A DNA stretch of 64,000 bases from Apophysomyces variabilis (GCA_002749535.1 MZZL01000137.1:146345-210344); one strand, 5' to 3'; shown: positions 11,107-26,123, counted from the stretch's first letter. The notes: generated by a model from the sequence alone, not told the origin. Program-made: numbers and translations.

Positions 11107-12329
11107 CGTTTTACCCACATTTTACCCCTGGGTAATACCTGAGATTTTACCCACTTTCCCATGGGGGGAGCAATCTTCAGTATTGTTCGGTCTCTCCTTT
11201 CCCAAAAGAGAAAAAACTAGCAAATGTAAAAATATAAGCAGTATGACAGTGTATGTGTGATTCCTAGGAACTACGTCAATATTTATATCACGCGCTTTTA
11301 ACATGGTTTTTTATGGGGTTATTCGCATTTTCTTTTTATTATCCTTTTCTTTCACAAACTTTTTCCTCTGCTTTTTTTCACTCTATGGCGTTTTCAGTAC
11401 TTCTTCATCGGCAAACTCACTTTCACAATGTTGATAATATATCATCTTAATAATATACATCCTTGACCTGAAAGCGTGTTCTTTACTGGTAAGCTTTTAT
11501 CTTCATTTGACAGCACCTCACTCTTTTTTTTCTTTTGATAGCCGATATAATTGCAATGCTATAGGAAAGCTTGCTTCTTACTTTTAGCTAAGGTATTTTG
11601 ATTGACTGACCTAAATGTAACTAATCTTGACTTTTTATTTGTCCTATAGAGTAGCTTTTCCTTTCTTTAAAAAAAGGAAACAGAGAAACATGACACATGT
11701 TTTAATGGTACAGATATATTTTTACGTTGTAACTTGATTACTCATCAAGATAATCTTTTGTAGGCCTATATATAATGCTGCCGTTCGTTATTGCTATGCC
11801 GTCTTAGGTATGTTAACATGTTAGCTTTTAGTACGTTTTACTAATTATTGTTTTTAATAACTATGCCTTTTTAGCCTTCAGTAATTAGGTAAGATTATAT
11901 AGGTCCAATCGTAAAGTTTGCTACTTGTTAGTACGTTATATTTACATATCTTCAATAAAATAAAAATGTTTGTTTTCTCTATATATAAGGCTAAAGAAGT
12001 GTTGTTGTACATGATAAAGAAGTGTATTTTATTGGCTAAAATAATGAATGCAACGAAAAGAGCATCCAACTGAAAAGACTAGATAAGAATCATTAGCTTC
12101 AATAGAATGTATCATTATAAGCAAGTTAATCCAATAAAAGAGCTTAAAGAAAAGAACATGGTCGAATAGAATTCTAATGTTAATTGTTGAATGCATACAA
12201 CTTAGTCCAATAGCATTAATGTAATTACGTCTGACACATACTGTTTTATCCAATTAATAAAGGTAATAAAGGTGGGTAAAATGTGGGTAATATTTGACAT
12301 TTTACCCAGATTTTACCCAGGGTAAAACG
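11107..12329. mobile_element. Candidate non-autonomous TIR element
   Basis: Both ends begin with CGTTTTACCC in inverted orientation (left at 11107, right ending at 12329). Each end also carries a cluster of further TTTTACCC or GGGTAAAA copies within about 60 bp. The interior is about 1.1 kb of AT-rich DNA with no coding signal. This is what a MITE-like non-autonomous DNA transposon with subterminal repeats looks like. No clear target-site duplication could be read, so the call rests on the inverted ends alone. Confidence 0.5.
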
Positions 12330-13040
12330 TCCTTTCAATTGCAGTGTATTTAACGTTGGTGTTTAGTGCTTGTTTTCTGTCTTTTACTTTACCATATTAT
12401 AAAAAATAGTACAATAAAAGGATAAGTAAATAAATATTTGAGAGTGTGTAGGCAGTGCAAGTGTTAAGAATAAGAGTCAACTGCTGAAATACGACCTATT
12501 TAAACAAATCATTTCATTGTGAATGCTTCTCCTTCGATTGTGTAACAGTACAGTATAGTTCAAGACAATGAATCATCTGCAGTCGGCGTGTCAAATACTG
12601 AAGATGATCACTGATAAAACAATCATTATATTCGATGGCGTAATTGATGTTTTTCCTTATGCGAACATTAAAAGCGGTTATCGTAAATCTCCATAATACT
12701 GCAGTATATATAATAAGTACATATCCAGTTTCTTAACACTAGTAACAGTACCTATAAACGAAACTTCTATGGTTTAGCTATATTCACATTAATGTATACA
12801 CTCGGTGAATAAAGAAATTGACCAATAAAGGTTTCTTGCAAAAAAAGAAAGAGAAATGTAACATTGAAATTCTTTGTGTAATTTATCTTCGATGTGTAGG
12901 ACGAGCTTTTTCTTTTTTATTTTCTGTGTATATAGTCTATTGCTTTTATTAATCTATACCTTTGTATTTTAGCTACAAATCTTTCAGAAGAAAATTGACA
13001 GTATCATTATAATAAATAAACAATCGCTTTCACTGGATAG
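12330..13040. other. AT-rich spacer between two element candidates
   Basis: About 700 bp of AT-rich sequence separating the two inverted-repeat elements. I see no coding frame, RNA gene or clear repeat. Confidence 0.4.
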
Positions 13041-13186
13041 AACACTCTGTTTTAGTAAACTATAATGTTACTAAAATGCTACTAAAATTTGATGTTTTAG
13101 GTACATTTTAGTAACATTTTAGGAATACTAAAACTTTTGTTTTAGGATCCTAAAAGGCATATTCTAGTATACTAGACCATTTGTTT

Positions 13187-13450
13187 TAGTAACTTTTTCA
13201 TCTGCTTAAAAAGACACTAAAAAAACACTAAAATGTTACTAAAACATTTATTTTAGGTACTTTTGTACCGGTCAAGTCTCCTAAAAAGATACTAGAACAT
13301 CACTAGAACATTTATTTTAGGTACTTTTTTGCCAGTCAAAAGTCCCACTAAAAAGACACTAGAATATTACTAAAACATATGTTTTAGGTACTTTTCTGCC
13401 GGTCAAAAAAATCAATAAAAAAGACAGCAAAATGTCACTAAAATATGAAC
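13187..13450. repeat. Tandem repeat, about 64-bp unit, roughly four copies
   Basis: Diverged units share the core TTTTAGGTACTTTT...CCGGTCAA, seen at about 13252, 13315 and 13381 (spacing 63 and 66 bp), with a partial first unit. Each unit also has ACTAAAACAT and AAAAAGACACTA segments. The array lies near the left end of the larger inverted-repeat element and shares its terminal motif, suggesting expanded subterminal repeats. Confidence 0.75.
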
Positions 13451-14278
13451 TTTATTCATATCTTTAATCTAATCATACATTATATCATTAGCTGTCTCTC
13501 ACAAATCTTTTATTTTAGTGCATATTCCAATAGAAACTACTCCTGCATTTGCTTATCTTTCTATCGATCCTTTAACAATACAAATGAAAGCTGACTCATC
13601 TTTATGTTGTAGCTATATATAAAAAGCAAATAATTAGGCTTACCAAAATTTAAACGTCGTTTAAAAGCTGTATCATTAAAGCTGTTTTACAATGAATGAT
13701 TACATATACTACAAAAGCACGACCGCAATGGAAATGAGATATATGAATTAGCAGCATTAATTTAACTAATCGTATAATTAATACCTACAAAAATTTTCAA
13801 GGAGTGCTGCATTGCCTGTTCAATAAAATCGAATAGCACATTTGATAGATGCTTTGTTCAGAGAACGAACAATGACTATGCCATGGTTGACCTAAACTGT
13901 AGAGAAGTTAAGAGGGAGAAAAACCTAAAGTGAAATGTAACTTCAACGCGTTACTAAGAATAAGCTGAAGTATATACCCTCATTTACTGATGCGTAAGGG
14001 AATTCAGCATGTCTAAGTGCGCCATTATCAATGAGCCCTTCACAATATTGAAACTACCTTACAACAATATCTATAACGTGCTGCATAGATTGTAAAGGAA
14101 AAGAAAGCAAAAATCGAAGAGAAAGTGAAAAGAAAGAAAAGCTTCCCTAACTTTATTATTTGTGCTTTTATTAGTGAAGTATGTAAGGGCAACGTACCCC
14201 TGACATACTATTGAAATGAGAAGATAAAAACTTCATTGTAAAGTGCGCACATTCAATCATATTCAATTCTAGTAAATG

Positions 14279-14520
14279 TCTCAATCCTGTAACCAACGTT
14301 TTACTGAATGCTGTGCTGCCAGAGAAGTGCAAACAGGAGCCCAACTGTCGTCGCCTGTCCCTATAACTGGTGAACAGTTGACCTTGGCCGCACTCAGCCG
14401 CCAGCTGATCAACGTAGAACATGAGCTGAGAGAGCTTAGCCAGCAATAGCAACTGAATGCCGAACGATTGCACGACATGTTGGTTGAAAACCAATAGTCA
14501 GATCACATTGCTTGGTGAGA
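14279..14520 (+). pseudogene. Decayed coiled-coil coding fragment
   Basis: A plus-strand frame reads through a heptad-rich stretch (ALSRQLINVEHELRELSQQ, then QLNAERLHDMLVENQ) broken by TAG stops at two positions where Gln would fit. It has the composition of a real protein, unlike the flanking DNA, and sits inside the 2.2-kb inverted-repeat element, so it may be what is left of an element-encoded protein. Family not recognised. Confidence 0.3.
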
Positions 14521-15217
14521 TGCAACGCGATCATAGCTCAGCTTCTCAGAGCACTAGTGCCGGTAGTTAAGCTGTTAGCAGGAGAATAGCTGGGCCTCAG
14601 GATCCTGAAATTTCGGTAAATACAATAGCAATGTCATAAATTATAACTTAGCTTTAGTACAAAGGCTGCTTCGCAGCTTCATAGCCCAACTTGGTGCGAA
14701 GTTAGTTTTTAGCAGATTCAGTTATTGTTTCCTCTGCATTATAATAAACTAAGGCATCCACAGTCAATAAAATATTATTTTGGAAACCATATCTTACAGT
14801 CAACTTCCATGTCAATCTCCTGGGGCAGTACTGGAATGCCTCGCATTTGTGAGGAAGCAGCTAATCGCAATTTAACAATGAGTATAGCTAATTTAAAACG
14901 TGTCGCCATTACCATGTTCGAAAGATCACAAGCGGTCATTTTCTTCATGCCGTCTTACAGTCTGCATGGTCTGCATCACGAAGCCATGCTCATTTGCAGT
15001 AGAGCAAACAGAACATTTGCAAGCTATATTGCAGTTTGTATAGTAGCTCATTGTTAAAAGGAAGCTCGCATTAAAGGAATAAAAGTAGATCAAGTATTAA
15101 TTACCCTAATTAATAAAAGGTTCCTTAAATGCAGCTATATTAAACCTCAGACAAAAAATTCTAGTGACATTTTAGGATACTAGAAAATTACTAAAACTCG
15201 TTTTTGAGCGCAGTGTT

Positions 15218-15912
15218 GGTTGTCATCTGTAGTTCTTTTGTTCCTGTTTAGCTTTAGTTAAAGGTAGATCGTAGATGATGTAATAGTATTGCCTATGGCC
15301 AACGTCGCTATCTACTTATAAAGAACGAATACGTAATTATAGAGGGTGTGGGCGAGGAAGCGCTGTTGTGGGATGCATATCAGGAATGGTAACCGCTTTT
15401 GAGGATATCAAAAACGTGTAAGATCCTGAGATTTCGGGATCCGTCTTCGTATACAACGTCTGTGCGTGGAGAGTAAATATATAAATAAATAAAGTCCAAA
15501 GGATCGCTGTCTTAATGGTCGCCTATAGGCCAATCCGCACACAAGGTCATAAAGATCTATCTGTAACATGCACTGCTACATATGAAGTGTGTACGTAGAT
15601 ATTCATTATTATAGTAGGTCTTTGGAAATATAGTACCTTTGTGTCATGACAATGAATGTTTGTAAATCGGGGCACATCGCCTGCCAAGGTGATAGTTTCA
15701 CTTGGTTGGGAACTAGCCTTAAGTTAGGAAACATTAAGGTCACAATCGGCTACAATGAGCTTAACAGCTTTTTGTGCACGGTAGCGTGCATGTATCGGAC
15801 ATGATATATAAGGTGACGATTTTTCATTTTCAGCCACCGCCATGGCAACCTTGTAAGCCCTGGCACGTTTGACCATATTTTTTGCGGGTCAGACTATTTT
15901 TAACACACCAGC
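15218..15912. other. intergenic region upstream of mL44
   Basis: AT-rich sequence between the inverted-repeat element and the mitoribosomal gene. No coding frame or RNA gene is evident. Confidence 0.4.
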
Positions 15913-17058
15913 ATGCTAGGCCTCACCAGAACAGCCAGACTTGCTACACAGTCATGCAGAGGTTAGAAAAGGAAACCATGGCAGGAAGCAGAACATGACC
16001 AACAAGCGAACTGACACCTGGTTTAAATAATTTAGTGGTACCACGCATGACCACGGCAGCATTGCATCGTTCCAGTGTCCGCAACCAAGAAGTACAGTCT
16101 GCCACAGCAACAACGGATAATGTTGAACCAGCTTTGTATGCGTTCGATGCACGTCTCAAACTCAACCTCAGCCCTGCCCTTCTTGAGAAAGCTGTGACGC
16201 ACAAGTCCTTGAGCAACGAAAACCATAATTCTGCTCTGGAATTCATCGGTCGGTATCCATGTCGAATAGCGTGCATGGGAATGAAAACTTACACCGTGAT
16301 AAATGGATTTTAGGCAAGCGAGCTATTGGTCTTTTTACGGCTGAATACTTTCACAGCAAATACCCTACCATGCATGCGGCGGCGTTTGACGGTGCCTTGG
16401 ATAGTTTGCTGTCATATCGAGCCATGAGCAATTTGGCGAGTCAGATGGGTTTGCAACATGTTGTTCGTCAGGCACCCGAGGAGAAACGTCCACGCGTGTT
16501 AGCCGAATGCTTGAATGCCGTCGTGGGTGCACTTTACCAGGAACAGGGTCCTGAAGCAGTGAAGCGATTTGTCCATGCTCATATTATCTCGCGCGATCTC
16601 GATATCCGACCCTTGATTAAATTACCAGAACCCAAGCGTCACTTGACACGGTTACTCGTTAAATTAGGGAAGGAACCCGCTGTCTCGCGCACGTTGTCCG
16701 AAACAGGTCGTCTGTCGAATGCCCCTGTGTTCGTTGTCGGTGTCTTTTCTGGACAGGAAAAGTTGGGTGAAGGTATGTGTATTTATCTAGCTAGCTTTAG
16801 CAGGAGACTAAGTTTTTTTTGACTGACTTTGATCGCATTTAGGTTTCGGAAGTTCACTTAAGATGGCAGAATATCGCGTACGTTTGAGATAAAGATAAGC
16901 TGAAAATGGTGGACTCATTCGCTATTGATTTGTAGGCATGTCAAGATGCGTTATACAAACATTATGGCAAAGAAGAAAAGGATTTCATGCTGCCATCTGA
17001 CGCAGATCATGTCGAATATCAGCCCCCAAAACTAGGCGATACGGAAGCCATCATCTAA
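15913..17058 (+). CDS. MRPL3: Mitochondrial large-subunit ribosomal protein mL44
   Basis: Five exons (15913-15961, 16036-16248, 16314-16772, 16843-16877, 16936-17058) give 292 residues. The N-terminal 30 residues are basic and hydroxylated with no acidic residue early on (MLGLTRTARLATQS), as in a mitochondrial presequence. A degenerate RNase III fold follows (LLEKAVTHKSL, EFIGKRAIGLFTAEYF, AECLNAVVGALYQEQG), and the end is a double-stranded-RNA-binding-like domain with GFGSSLKMAEYRACQDALYKH. Loss of the acidic RNase III catalytic set agrees with the structural, non-catalytic role of mL44 in the mitoribosome. The donor of the second intron is a less common GTCGGT, chosen because only it keeps the conserved FIGKRA frame. 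The gene is convergent with SDF2, with 81 bp between the stop codons. Confidence 0.92.
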
Positions 17059-17139
17059 CGCCAATTCGAAGTAAAAGTAGATAGAAGACGAGGAAGCAAC
17101 CGATCAACTTGTTGACAGTCCAAAAACAAAAAGCTACAT

Positions 17140-18066
17140 TTATTGTGCTGGGATATCAATTGCAGCAAAGTAGATGCCCTCCTATACAATTAGAATCAAT
17201 ACAACCAGTCAAAAAAAAAAGACCACGATATAAAACAATTGTATCCTATTCATTTTACCTGCGTTGCCCATTGGGTGTTTCTAGAGGCAGATCGCGCGGC
17301 AGCCACTTCGAGTTGTCCGGGAATAGGTTGTCCGTATTGATAAGATTTGCTGCATGACAGATAATTTTGGCTATCCACATGTTTTAACTGAACAGGCTCT
17401 TCACGTCGCCAGTATTTTGATCGATTGATGCATTCGAGTTTCCAATCGTCGCCTTGATGAAATCAGGTATATGAGTTTCTTGGCTAGAGCTATAAACTAA
17501 GCTTCTACTTTGTTACCTGTGTCTTCACCATCGAAACAGCTTACTTCTTGCTGAGAAGATAAAGGTGATTTGTGATGATGACTGTGAAGATATCCTTTGG
17601 TATTTGCATGGCGCAATCGTATAGTGGAACCACAAGGAACCACCGCGCTATGACGATGTGCATTAAATAAAACGAAGCAAAATTGTTCCTGTTTGCTGGA
17701 AGGGATCTACTTTACCCTCGTTTGCAGCGTTTACCGGATCCTGCTTGGACGATCCAAAAACTATTCGAGTCGTCTTTTTCGGAAAACCCTGTTACTGATT
17801 GCTGTTGCGACCCTGTACCATACGAGACACCATGCGAATGAAGTTTATGATCGGTTGCTATACTGGTTAACTTGATCGTGCTTCCGCATGTCACGTATTC
17901 ATGACCTATTAAGGAGCGATGATGAGTTTTTGCTCCATTCGCTTATAAGCTTGAAAGCGCCTCCCGATGTGAGTCAGTAAATCCAATTACCGCTTTCAAT
18001 TTCAGGAACATTAGAAGTGGCAAAGGTTAAAGGCAGCAATGCGCACACAACCGCAAGGAACTTCAT
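17140..18066 (-). CDS. SDF2: SDF2-like MIR-domain protein of the ER
   Basis: Five exons on the minus strand (18066-17991, 17905-17716, 17647-17517, 17452-17259, 17181-17140) splice to 210 residues, the same size as animal SDF2. It starts with a signal peptide (MKFLAVVCALLPLTFATS) and then has three MIR repeats: YVTCGSTIKLTSIATDHKLH with GSQQQSVTGF; VVPCGSTIRLRHANTKGYLH with SQQEVSCF; and the WRREEPVQLKHVDSQNYLSC block. The last exon is only 42 nt and adds EGIYFAAIDIPAQ, matching the WxxxEGIY end of the family. SDF2 proteins act in the ER lumen with O-mannosyltransferases and Hsp40/BiP chaperones in quality control. No HDEL-type signal ends this copy, so retention may depend on partners. Confidence 0.92.
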
Positions 18067-19289
18067 GTTGCAGTAGCAAACAGAAAAAGAAGCAGGACAG
18101 CCAGCATTCCTGTCTTGAAGCTCAAAGACTTGGAAACTGCACCCTGGAGAGTCAGCCAATCACCGTGGTGAAATTTCTCCCAAATGCCACGTAGCAAATG
18201 TACTCAACAACGTCAAGATCCCTATATTAAACGTCTAGATAATCATTTTTGTGAATGAGATCCGTTAGCTACCGTGTTCCTAAGGACAGATATCTAAGCA
18301 TATGATTAAGTGGGGCGTGCTTTTGTTGCAAGTGAATGAAGCTGCATGGCGATTTGGAAGACGCAAAGTCGCACAAGAGTCAATACACAATCACCCGCTC
18401 AAAAACCGGTACGAGGATGAAGAACGTTCAATTCTACAGTCAGACAAAGGAAGCTGTTCTGATTCAAGTGACAATGCATCATATATCTCTGCCATATTAC
18501 CGTCAAATGTGCGACAAGATGTAATCCTTAGCATTTGAAGCTGCAATCGGAGCGACAACCGACCATTTTCCAGTTGAACAATATATTCGATACGATGAAC
18601 TAATCCACATAAAATATATCAGCTCTAGAGAAGCGGCAGAGCTGAAGTAGGACAAGTTGCTTGGTAAATTACTGATGGTTGAAGAATCAAACGATATGAT
18701 GAGTTTATCGGCAAATTTACCAAAAATTTATGTCTCTGCAAGTGCATGTTCGGTGAAACTTGGATATCGAAAGTCAATTATCGACAATGTCCGAAAATCG
18801 CCTTCAGGCTATTTGTGGTAGGGTTCATTGATCGTACATTGATAAATCGATCAGTTTTGGCAGGAAAGTAGTTTTTCCCTGTTTACACAATCAGCACTGC
18901 AAAGACGCAGCAGATCCGATGTACGTAGATTGAAGGGAAACGCAAGTTATGTCTTATATATTATGTAAGATTAAAAACTCGTCGAGTGTTACTCTCTTAG
19001 CATGTCATTGAGCCTGTATACTGGAATATGCCGCCGAACTCGAATTATATCTATGCTGTTCGGTATGGGAAAGTCCCAATGAGAATACGCAGTGACGCAT
19101 TATTCAAAACATGAATAGTCTCGCAGAAACTGTTCACGAAGTCGCTGATGTCCAGGAAATACCCGGACTACCAGCGTTTCGTGGTTTGGATTCTTTGATT
19201 TTATATTTCGCAAAAATTTTCACGCAGATCAAGAGCGAAAGTGAAAACGAGACAGAAAATCAAAGAATTGCAGTGTGAAATCAATCTTG
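18067..19289. other. Decayed coding DNA upstream of Sel1 relic
   Basis: Plus-strand open stretches between 18302 and 18830 have protein-like composition (for example EQYIRYDELIHIKYISSREAAELK) but are broken by stops and sit in the same orientation as the Sel1 relic downstream. They may be the 5' half of that gene, but no motif proves it. Confidence 0.35.
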
Positions 19290-20010
19290 TTAGCAATGAT
19301 GCTTACTGCAGGCTTGCGAATCTCCTTTGGAAAGCTAAGTAGTATCAAAATGCTTTGGACATGTATGAAAAGGCGGCAAGATGTTTAACGCCAGAAGCGT
19401 CCTATAAATTGGGAAATCTTTTCATGAAGACTATTCTGCGAAGGGCTTTATACTGAATCAGAATTGAAAAGTGGCATTTGTTTACTATTCTATCGCTAGT
19501 ATGCGCGACTTTTATCCTGCCGCCAGAGAAAATTGCTCGATATTACCAGGAAGGCTTGAGCATGAACTCCGAAATCAACTTTTGCAAAGCCAGACAATGG
19601 TACTTCGTTAGTGATAGGCGCCGATCGTTCGTGCTGTCACTGGGTGATGCTGGATTATCACCCAATGTACCGCTGGGACCCGGACAAGTTGAACACGCGT
19701 GGGCGAAAGCAGCAAACGATCTTTCAGAGATTGAGGAACATCGCCAGATAGCTTTCGATTACTTCAGGAAATTGCTGAGATGGAACCATATGCCAAGTTT
19801 ATGGTTGCAATGTATCATTTATATGGATGGGCTGTCAAGTACCCTGAACCGCAACTTGCGTTGGACATGTTACTTAGTCTCATCGAATCAGGTCTCTATG
19901 AAGTTCCACATGCTATAGCCAAGTGCTATAAAGATGGAGTTGGTGTAGAACGTGACGATACAAAGTATGCTGTGTATAAGGGACTCGCCGAGCAAATGAA
20001 TGCAGAATAA
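19290..20010 (+). pseudogene. Sel1-like repeat protein, degraded
   Basis: Fragments in three frames carry clear Sel1/TPR-like repeats. One reads AYCRLANLLWKAK, a TAG stop at 19340-19342, then YQNALDMYEKAARCL. Another is KVAFVYYSIASM. The last repeat is QLALDMLLSLIESGLYEV followed by PHAIAKCYKDGVGVERDD, ending at a stop at 20010. A frameshift near 19770 separates DYFRKL from the EMEPYAKFMVAMYHLYGW block. Sel1 proteins are scaffolds, often paired with kinases, and are expanded in Mucoromycota. At least one nonsense and two frame changes make this a pseudogene. Confidence 0.75.
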
Positions 20011-20783
20011 TTTACAGTTAGCATAAGCAGTGTTGGCTTTCTCATTAAATTGTGATAGCAATGGTATGTAGGTTATACCTAGCTCGACTGTTTCTCCGCC
20101 ACACTTAGTTCCTGTTTCGTACTGATGAGATATCACTATGGGAAGTATGGGTTCCGTCTGGAATTGGTCAGTTCCTATTCAACTATGTTGTGGTTCCCGA
20201 TGTATTATTTTTCAATAATTAAATAGTCCAGTGTTACAATCCGCAACAGACTCGAAATTATTTATTCTTTTAGTATTATTATTATTTAATGAAAGATAGT
20301 ACAAGAGGGAATCAATGCCTGCAGTGAGTAATCGGTTTCCTACAGCAAATGGCAATCTGTGGCTAGATATAACGACTAGAAATAATATCTTGTTATAACT
20401 AGTACATTTGTGAATGTATATTTCAGTTTCTTATCGCAAGCTTATTTCTTCAGAAGAATGCAAAGTGTGTTCAGAATAGCGTGAGACCCTTGTTCAGCGA
20501 ACAGTAAGACAGTCCGCATTCTGTACTGGCAGTGGTAGCTCGGTGATATAGAGGTTTGCCTCACCGGAAACATTTAGAGAACTACGCTGATTATGAGCTA
20601 TATTTCCCCATCCCATGGGTTTACTCGAACAAATCGTTTAGCGGAAGATAGGGACATTGGGCAACTGTAATCGGATCTTTAAATTCTCCCAAAAAAAGAC
20701 GTCAAATCCAGTGCCTTGGGCAGGGAAGGTGAGAGTCCCGAAAGATTTTTTTTTCCAAGAACCCAAAAAACAATAGTCGAATT
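20011..20783. other. intergenic region
   Basis: AT-rich sequence between the Sel1 relic and the demethylase gene. No coding frame with support on either strand. It presumably holds the promoter of the demethylase. Confidence 0.4.
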
Positions 20784-23413
<2,630 letters not shown>

Positions 23414-24067
23414 CTTTGCTCTTCGTATATATTATCTATATCATAGCCCGGCTCTTTCTCTTGACATTTGTGCTTTTAATTCCATTGTGCCTTCCCCTTT
23501 TTCTTTTCTTTGTATTATAGTATTAGAACGATGGGTCACGACGGACCATGGCTGTTGCTGGCTTTCTGTGGACACGCAACGAGTAGAAAAAGAAACATAA
23601 CCCACATATATTAACATAATTAAACTGCATTACCCATCCAGCCAAAAGCACTTAAAGGTCTTCTATTGTCACTGTTATACAGCCCCTCTGTGTAAAGTTA
23701 ACTTAAACCTCTTTCAACATTTTGCCACCAGACAAAACCGAAACACACTCTTCTACTGCTATTAATGGATGATTCTGTTATGTATTTTTATACAATAATT
23801 TCATCAACAGGGCTCGATCAGAAAATACATTTTTACCCGTTTAACAAAGAAAGATGAATAGTAAATCTGAACCTTGAATACATTGAATACATGTATGCTG
23901 TTTATCATGATAATTTAAGTATACACAGCTGGATCGCTAGTAAATCTCTGCTCTTATTCTTGATGCAATGTCTTGTGTTCAGGTTTTGGAAGACCTCCTC
24001 CAGGCTTATGCCATGAAAGATAAGAAGTATCACCCAATTTCCTAGAGGAAACCAGCCGAGGGTTCAA
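23414..24067. other. Convergent 3' intergenic region
   Basis: AT-rich sequence between the demethylase stop and the CDC50 stop. It is consistent with two 3' UTRs and terminators. No gene seen. Confidence 0.5.
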
Positions 24068-25480
24068 TCATTCGTCCTTATCGGTATCTTCTCTAAAGGG
24101 CTTACCTTGGCCTAACACAATGACGGATGGTAAAGATAAATCCAAGTAGAATACAGAGAGCACCAATACCCATGTAGGCGATGCCCAGATATGGGTTACG
24201 ACCTCCAAGAGGTGAGGTGGTCGAGAGGACGATCCACTTTGATCCGCCATACTGCAAGGTATCAAAATCTGTCCCCATCAAGAAAAGGAAAGAGTTTAAG
24301 CATTCCGTGAGTCTTCCTTGGCATAACCAAAGTATTATCCCTTACTCATGTCAATATGGACCCTCCATCGCCCAGTTACTAGATCGTCTTGGTCGTTTCT
24401 TGCCCAGATCTTACGGAAATCTGGTAAGGCGGCTACATGCATCCAGACCATTAAACGTTCCATTTTACTCAGATCAGGCGGTGGATATTGTTGAGTGTAA
24501 GATCCGTTCGGGTAGCGAAGAGCCCAATTCGGAGGGGGAGCTATCTGCGAAACGGAATAGTGGGTCGGTTGATATTTCTGCTTGTCCGTTGGCCAGGCAA
24601 TCCCAGTATTACTGAATGGGTACACCATGGGCTGAGGTGCATTGACAGAAGTTAAATTCGAGGCAGTGTCTTCATATCCAAACAAACAAAAAGGAATTCA
24701 GCACGATTATTCTCAATAGCATGATCCTCATTAGGATAATATACCGTTAAACATAGAGTTGGCGATCAGACCACAGGGATAGATAATCTTGCCTCCTGCG
24801 TCGGTGGCCAAGGGTGCGCAGTTGGTGGTGATCTGAGTTGCACCAACCGCATTGCCATACAGTTGGTCCGAATCAAAGTTCTTTATGTATTGACGATGAT
24901 TTTGGTAAAAGTTAGTTAGTCGATAGTACATAAAGATCGGACCCTTCATCGTGCTCGGAACGGTAAAATCGAGGACACATTGTTTTATCGTTAGATTGTT
25001 CGGATTTTGCCAGGTTGAATCCAGGAAGGTGGAAACGTTTTGATATCGGAAGACAGGAGGTTGTTGTTGTGTAAGGTTGACATCTTTGGAGAATTGAAAG
25101 CTATAGAGGTGAGGAGCAAGATAGACTGGTTCAGCGTATTGCGAACAAAGGGAATAGTTGATCATTATTTCATCGACCTATATGAGCTTCCTTCATTAGA
25201 AACATAAGGGGATTAGGAAAGATCTAAGGTATTTACATGACCGTTGGACCAGTAGAGTAATCCACCTATGGGTGTGAAGAGGATGCCGACAATGAAGAAC
25301 GTGGGTAGAACGGTACGTGGGATGAGTACAGGCTGCCATGCCCTTAACCGCTGCTGCCTAAAAGCACCGTCTAGTACAAGATAACAATGGTTAAGCTTAT
25401 GGGTTTCTTTCTTCGATGCTGAAGACAGGATCTCTTTTACCAGCCGGTTTTCGAGATTTCTTCTCCTCGCTGTCGGACAT
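24068..25480 (-). CDS. CDC50: CDC50/LEM3-family P4-ATPase beta subunit
   Basis: Six exons on the minus strand (25480-25441, 25370-25237, 25177-24745, 24669-24346, 24268-24106, 24092-24068) give 372 residues. The cytoplasmic N terminus has the conserved FRQQRLRAWQPVLIPRTVLP, followed by the first membrane helix (TFFIVGILFTPIG). The large lumenal domain holds YYRLTNFYQNHRQY, IIYPCGLIANSMFN and GIAWPTDKQKY, with Cys residues and several N-glycosylation sequons. A second membrane helix lies near the end (IGALCILLGFIFT). CDC50 proteins chaperone P4-ATPase flippases out of the ER and are needed for phospholipid flipping in Golgi, endosome and plasma membrane. The very short last exon (25 nt) ends in a charged tail. 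The gene is divergent from the METTL25-like gene. Confidence 0.95.
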
Positions 25481-26123
25481 GAGCACTTTGTTCGAAACGA
25501 AGTCTTCCTCGAACGATGATTTTAAGCGTGCGTGTGGAGTCGATGCACGTGATCTACATGGTTCATTGAAATTGGATATCTTTGCAATCTAAGCTGCCTA
25601 ATAGCCTTAGCGAACAAAACGAACTGCATTACAGCATTGACCCAGTTAAAGCGTTATTGCACTAGAAGTGTGTTGAAAACAACTGTAGGAAGCCTCTTTT
25701 TCCTGTATAGAGTGGCAGGCATTGCCTAAACATGTTTAAGAAGAGATTTGTTTTCAACTGCATGTATGCCAGCTGTCTGACGGTGTGTGACGAATGGATT
25801 CCTTTTTTTTTCCTTTGCGGTTTGCTCTTTTTCAGAGAAGAGTTTAATAGAGCGACCAAACAAGGATCGAATTCGCTATAGCAATAGAATAGAGCCTGTA
25901 TCGAGAATAGACGTAAGGGCAACAAAAAATGGTAAGGATTCTGATATCATCTGATGGTTGCAGGATGTCTTAAAGTCACGTAAACATATTTACACAAATA
26001 GGGCTCAACCCTCTTACCGAAGAAGCATCTTGTGTCCTGATCTCCCTGTGGATCACAGATTAGGAAACTCCGCCTGTATTGTCATTTTCGTCTGTTGCTT
26101 TCACTGCTCGAAGGACATGTGCC
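25481..26123. promoter_or_regulatory. Divergent promoter interval
   Basis: About 640 bp between the start codons of the CDC50 gene (minus) and the METTL25-like gene (plus); both promoters must lie here or in leader sequence. No specific motif is assigned. Confidence 0.4.

Larger units (their letters stand above)
13041..15217. mobile_element. Candidate TIR element with internal tandem repeats
   Basis: The left end starts AACACT followed by GTTTTAGTAA within 20 bp; the right end carries the reverse complement of AACACT at 15212-15217 with GTTTTAGTAA inverted inside it. The element is about 2.2 kb and AT-rich, holds a tandem array near its left end, and has only decayed coding traces inside. 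No target duplication could be defined. A non-autonomous or inactivated DNA transposon is the best reading. Confidence 0.45.
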
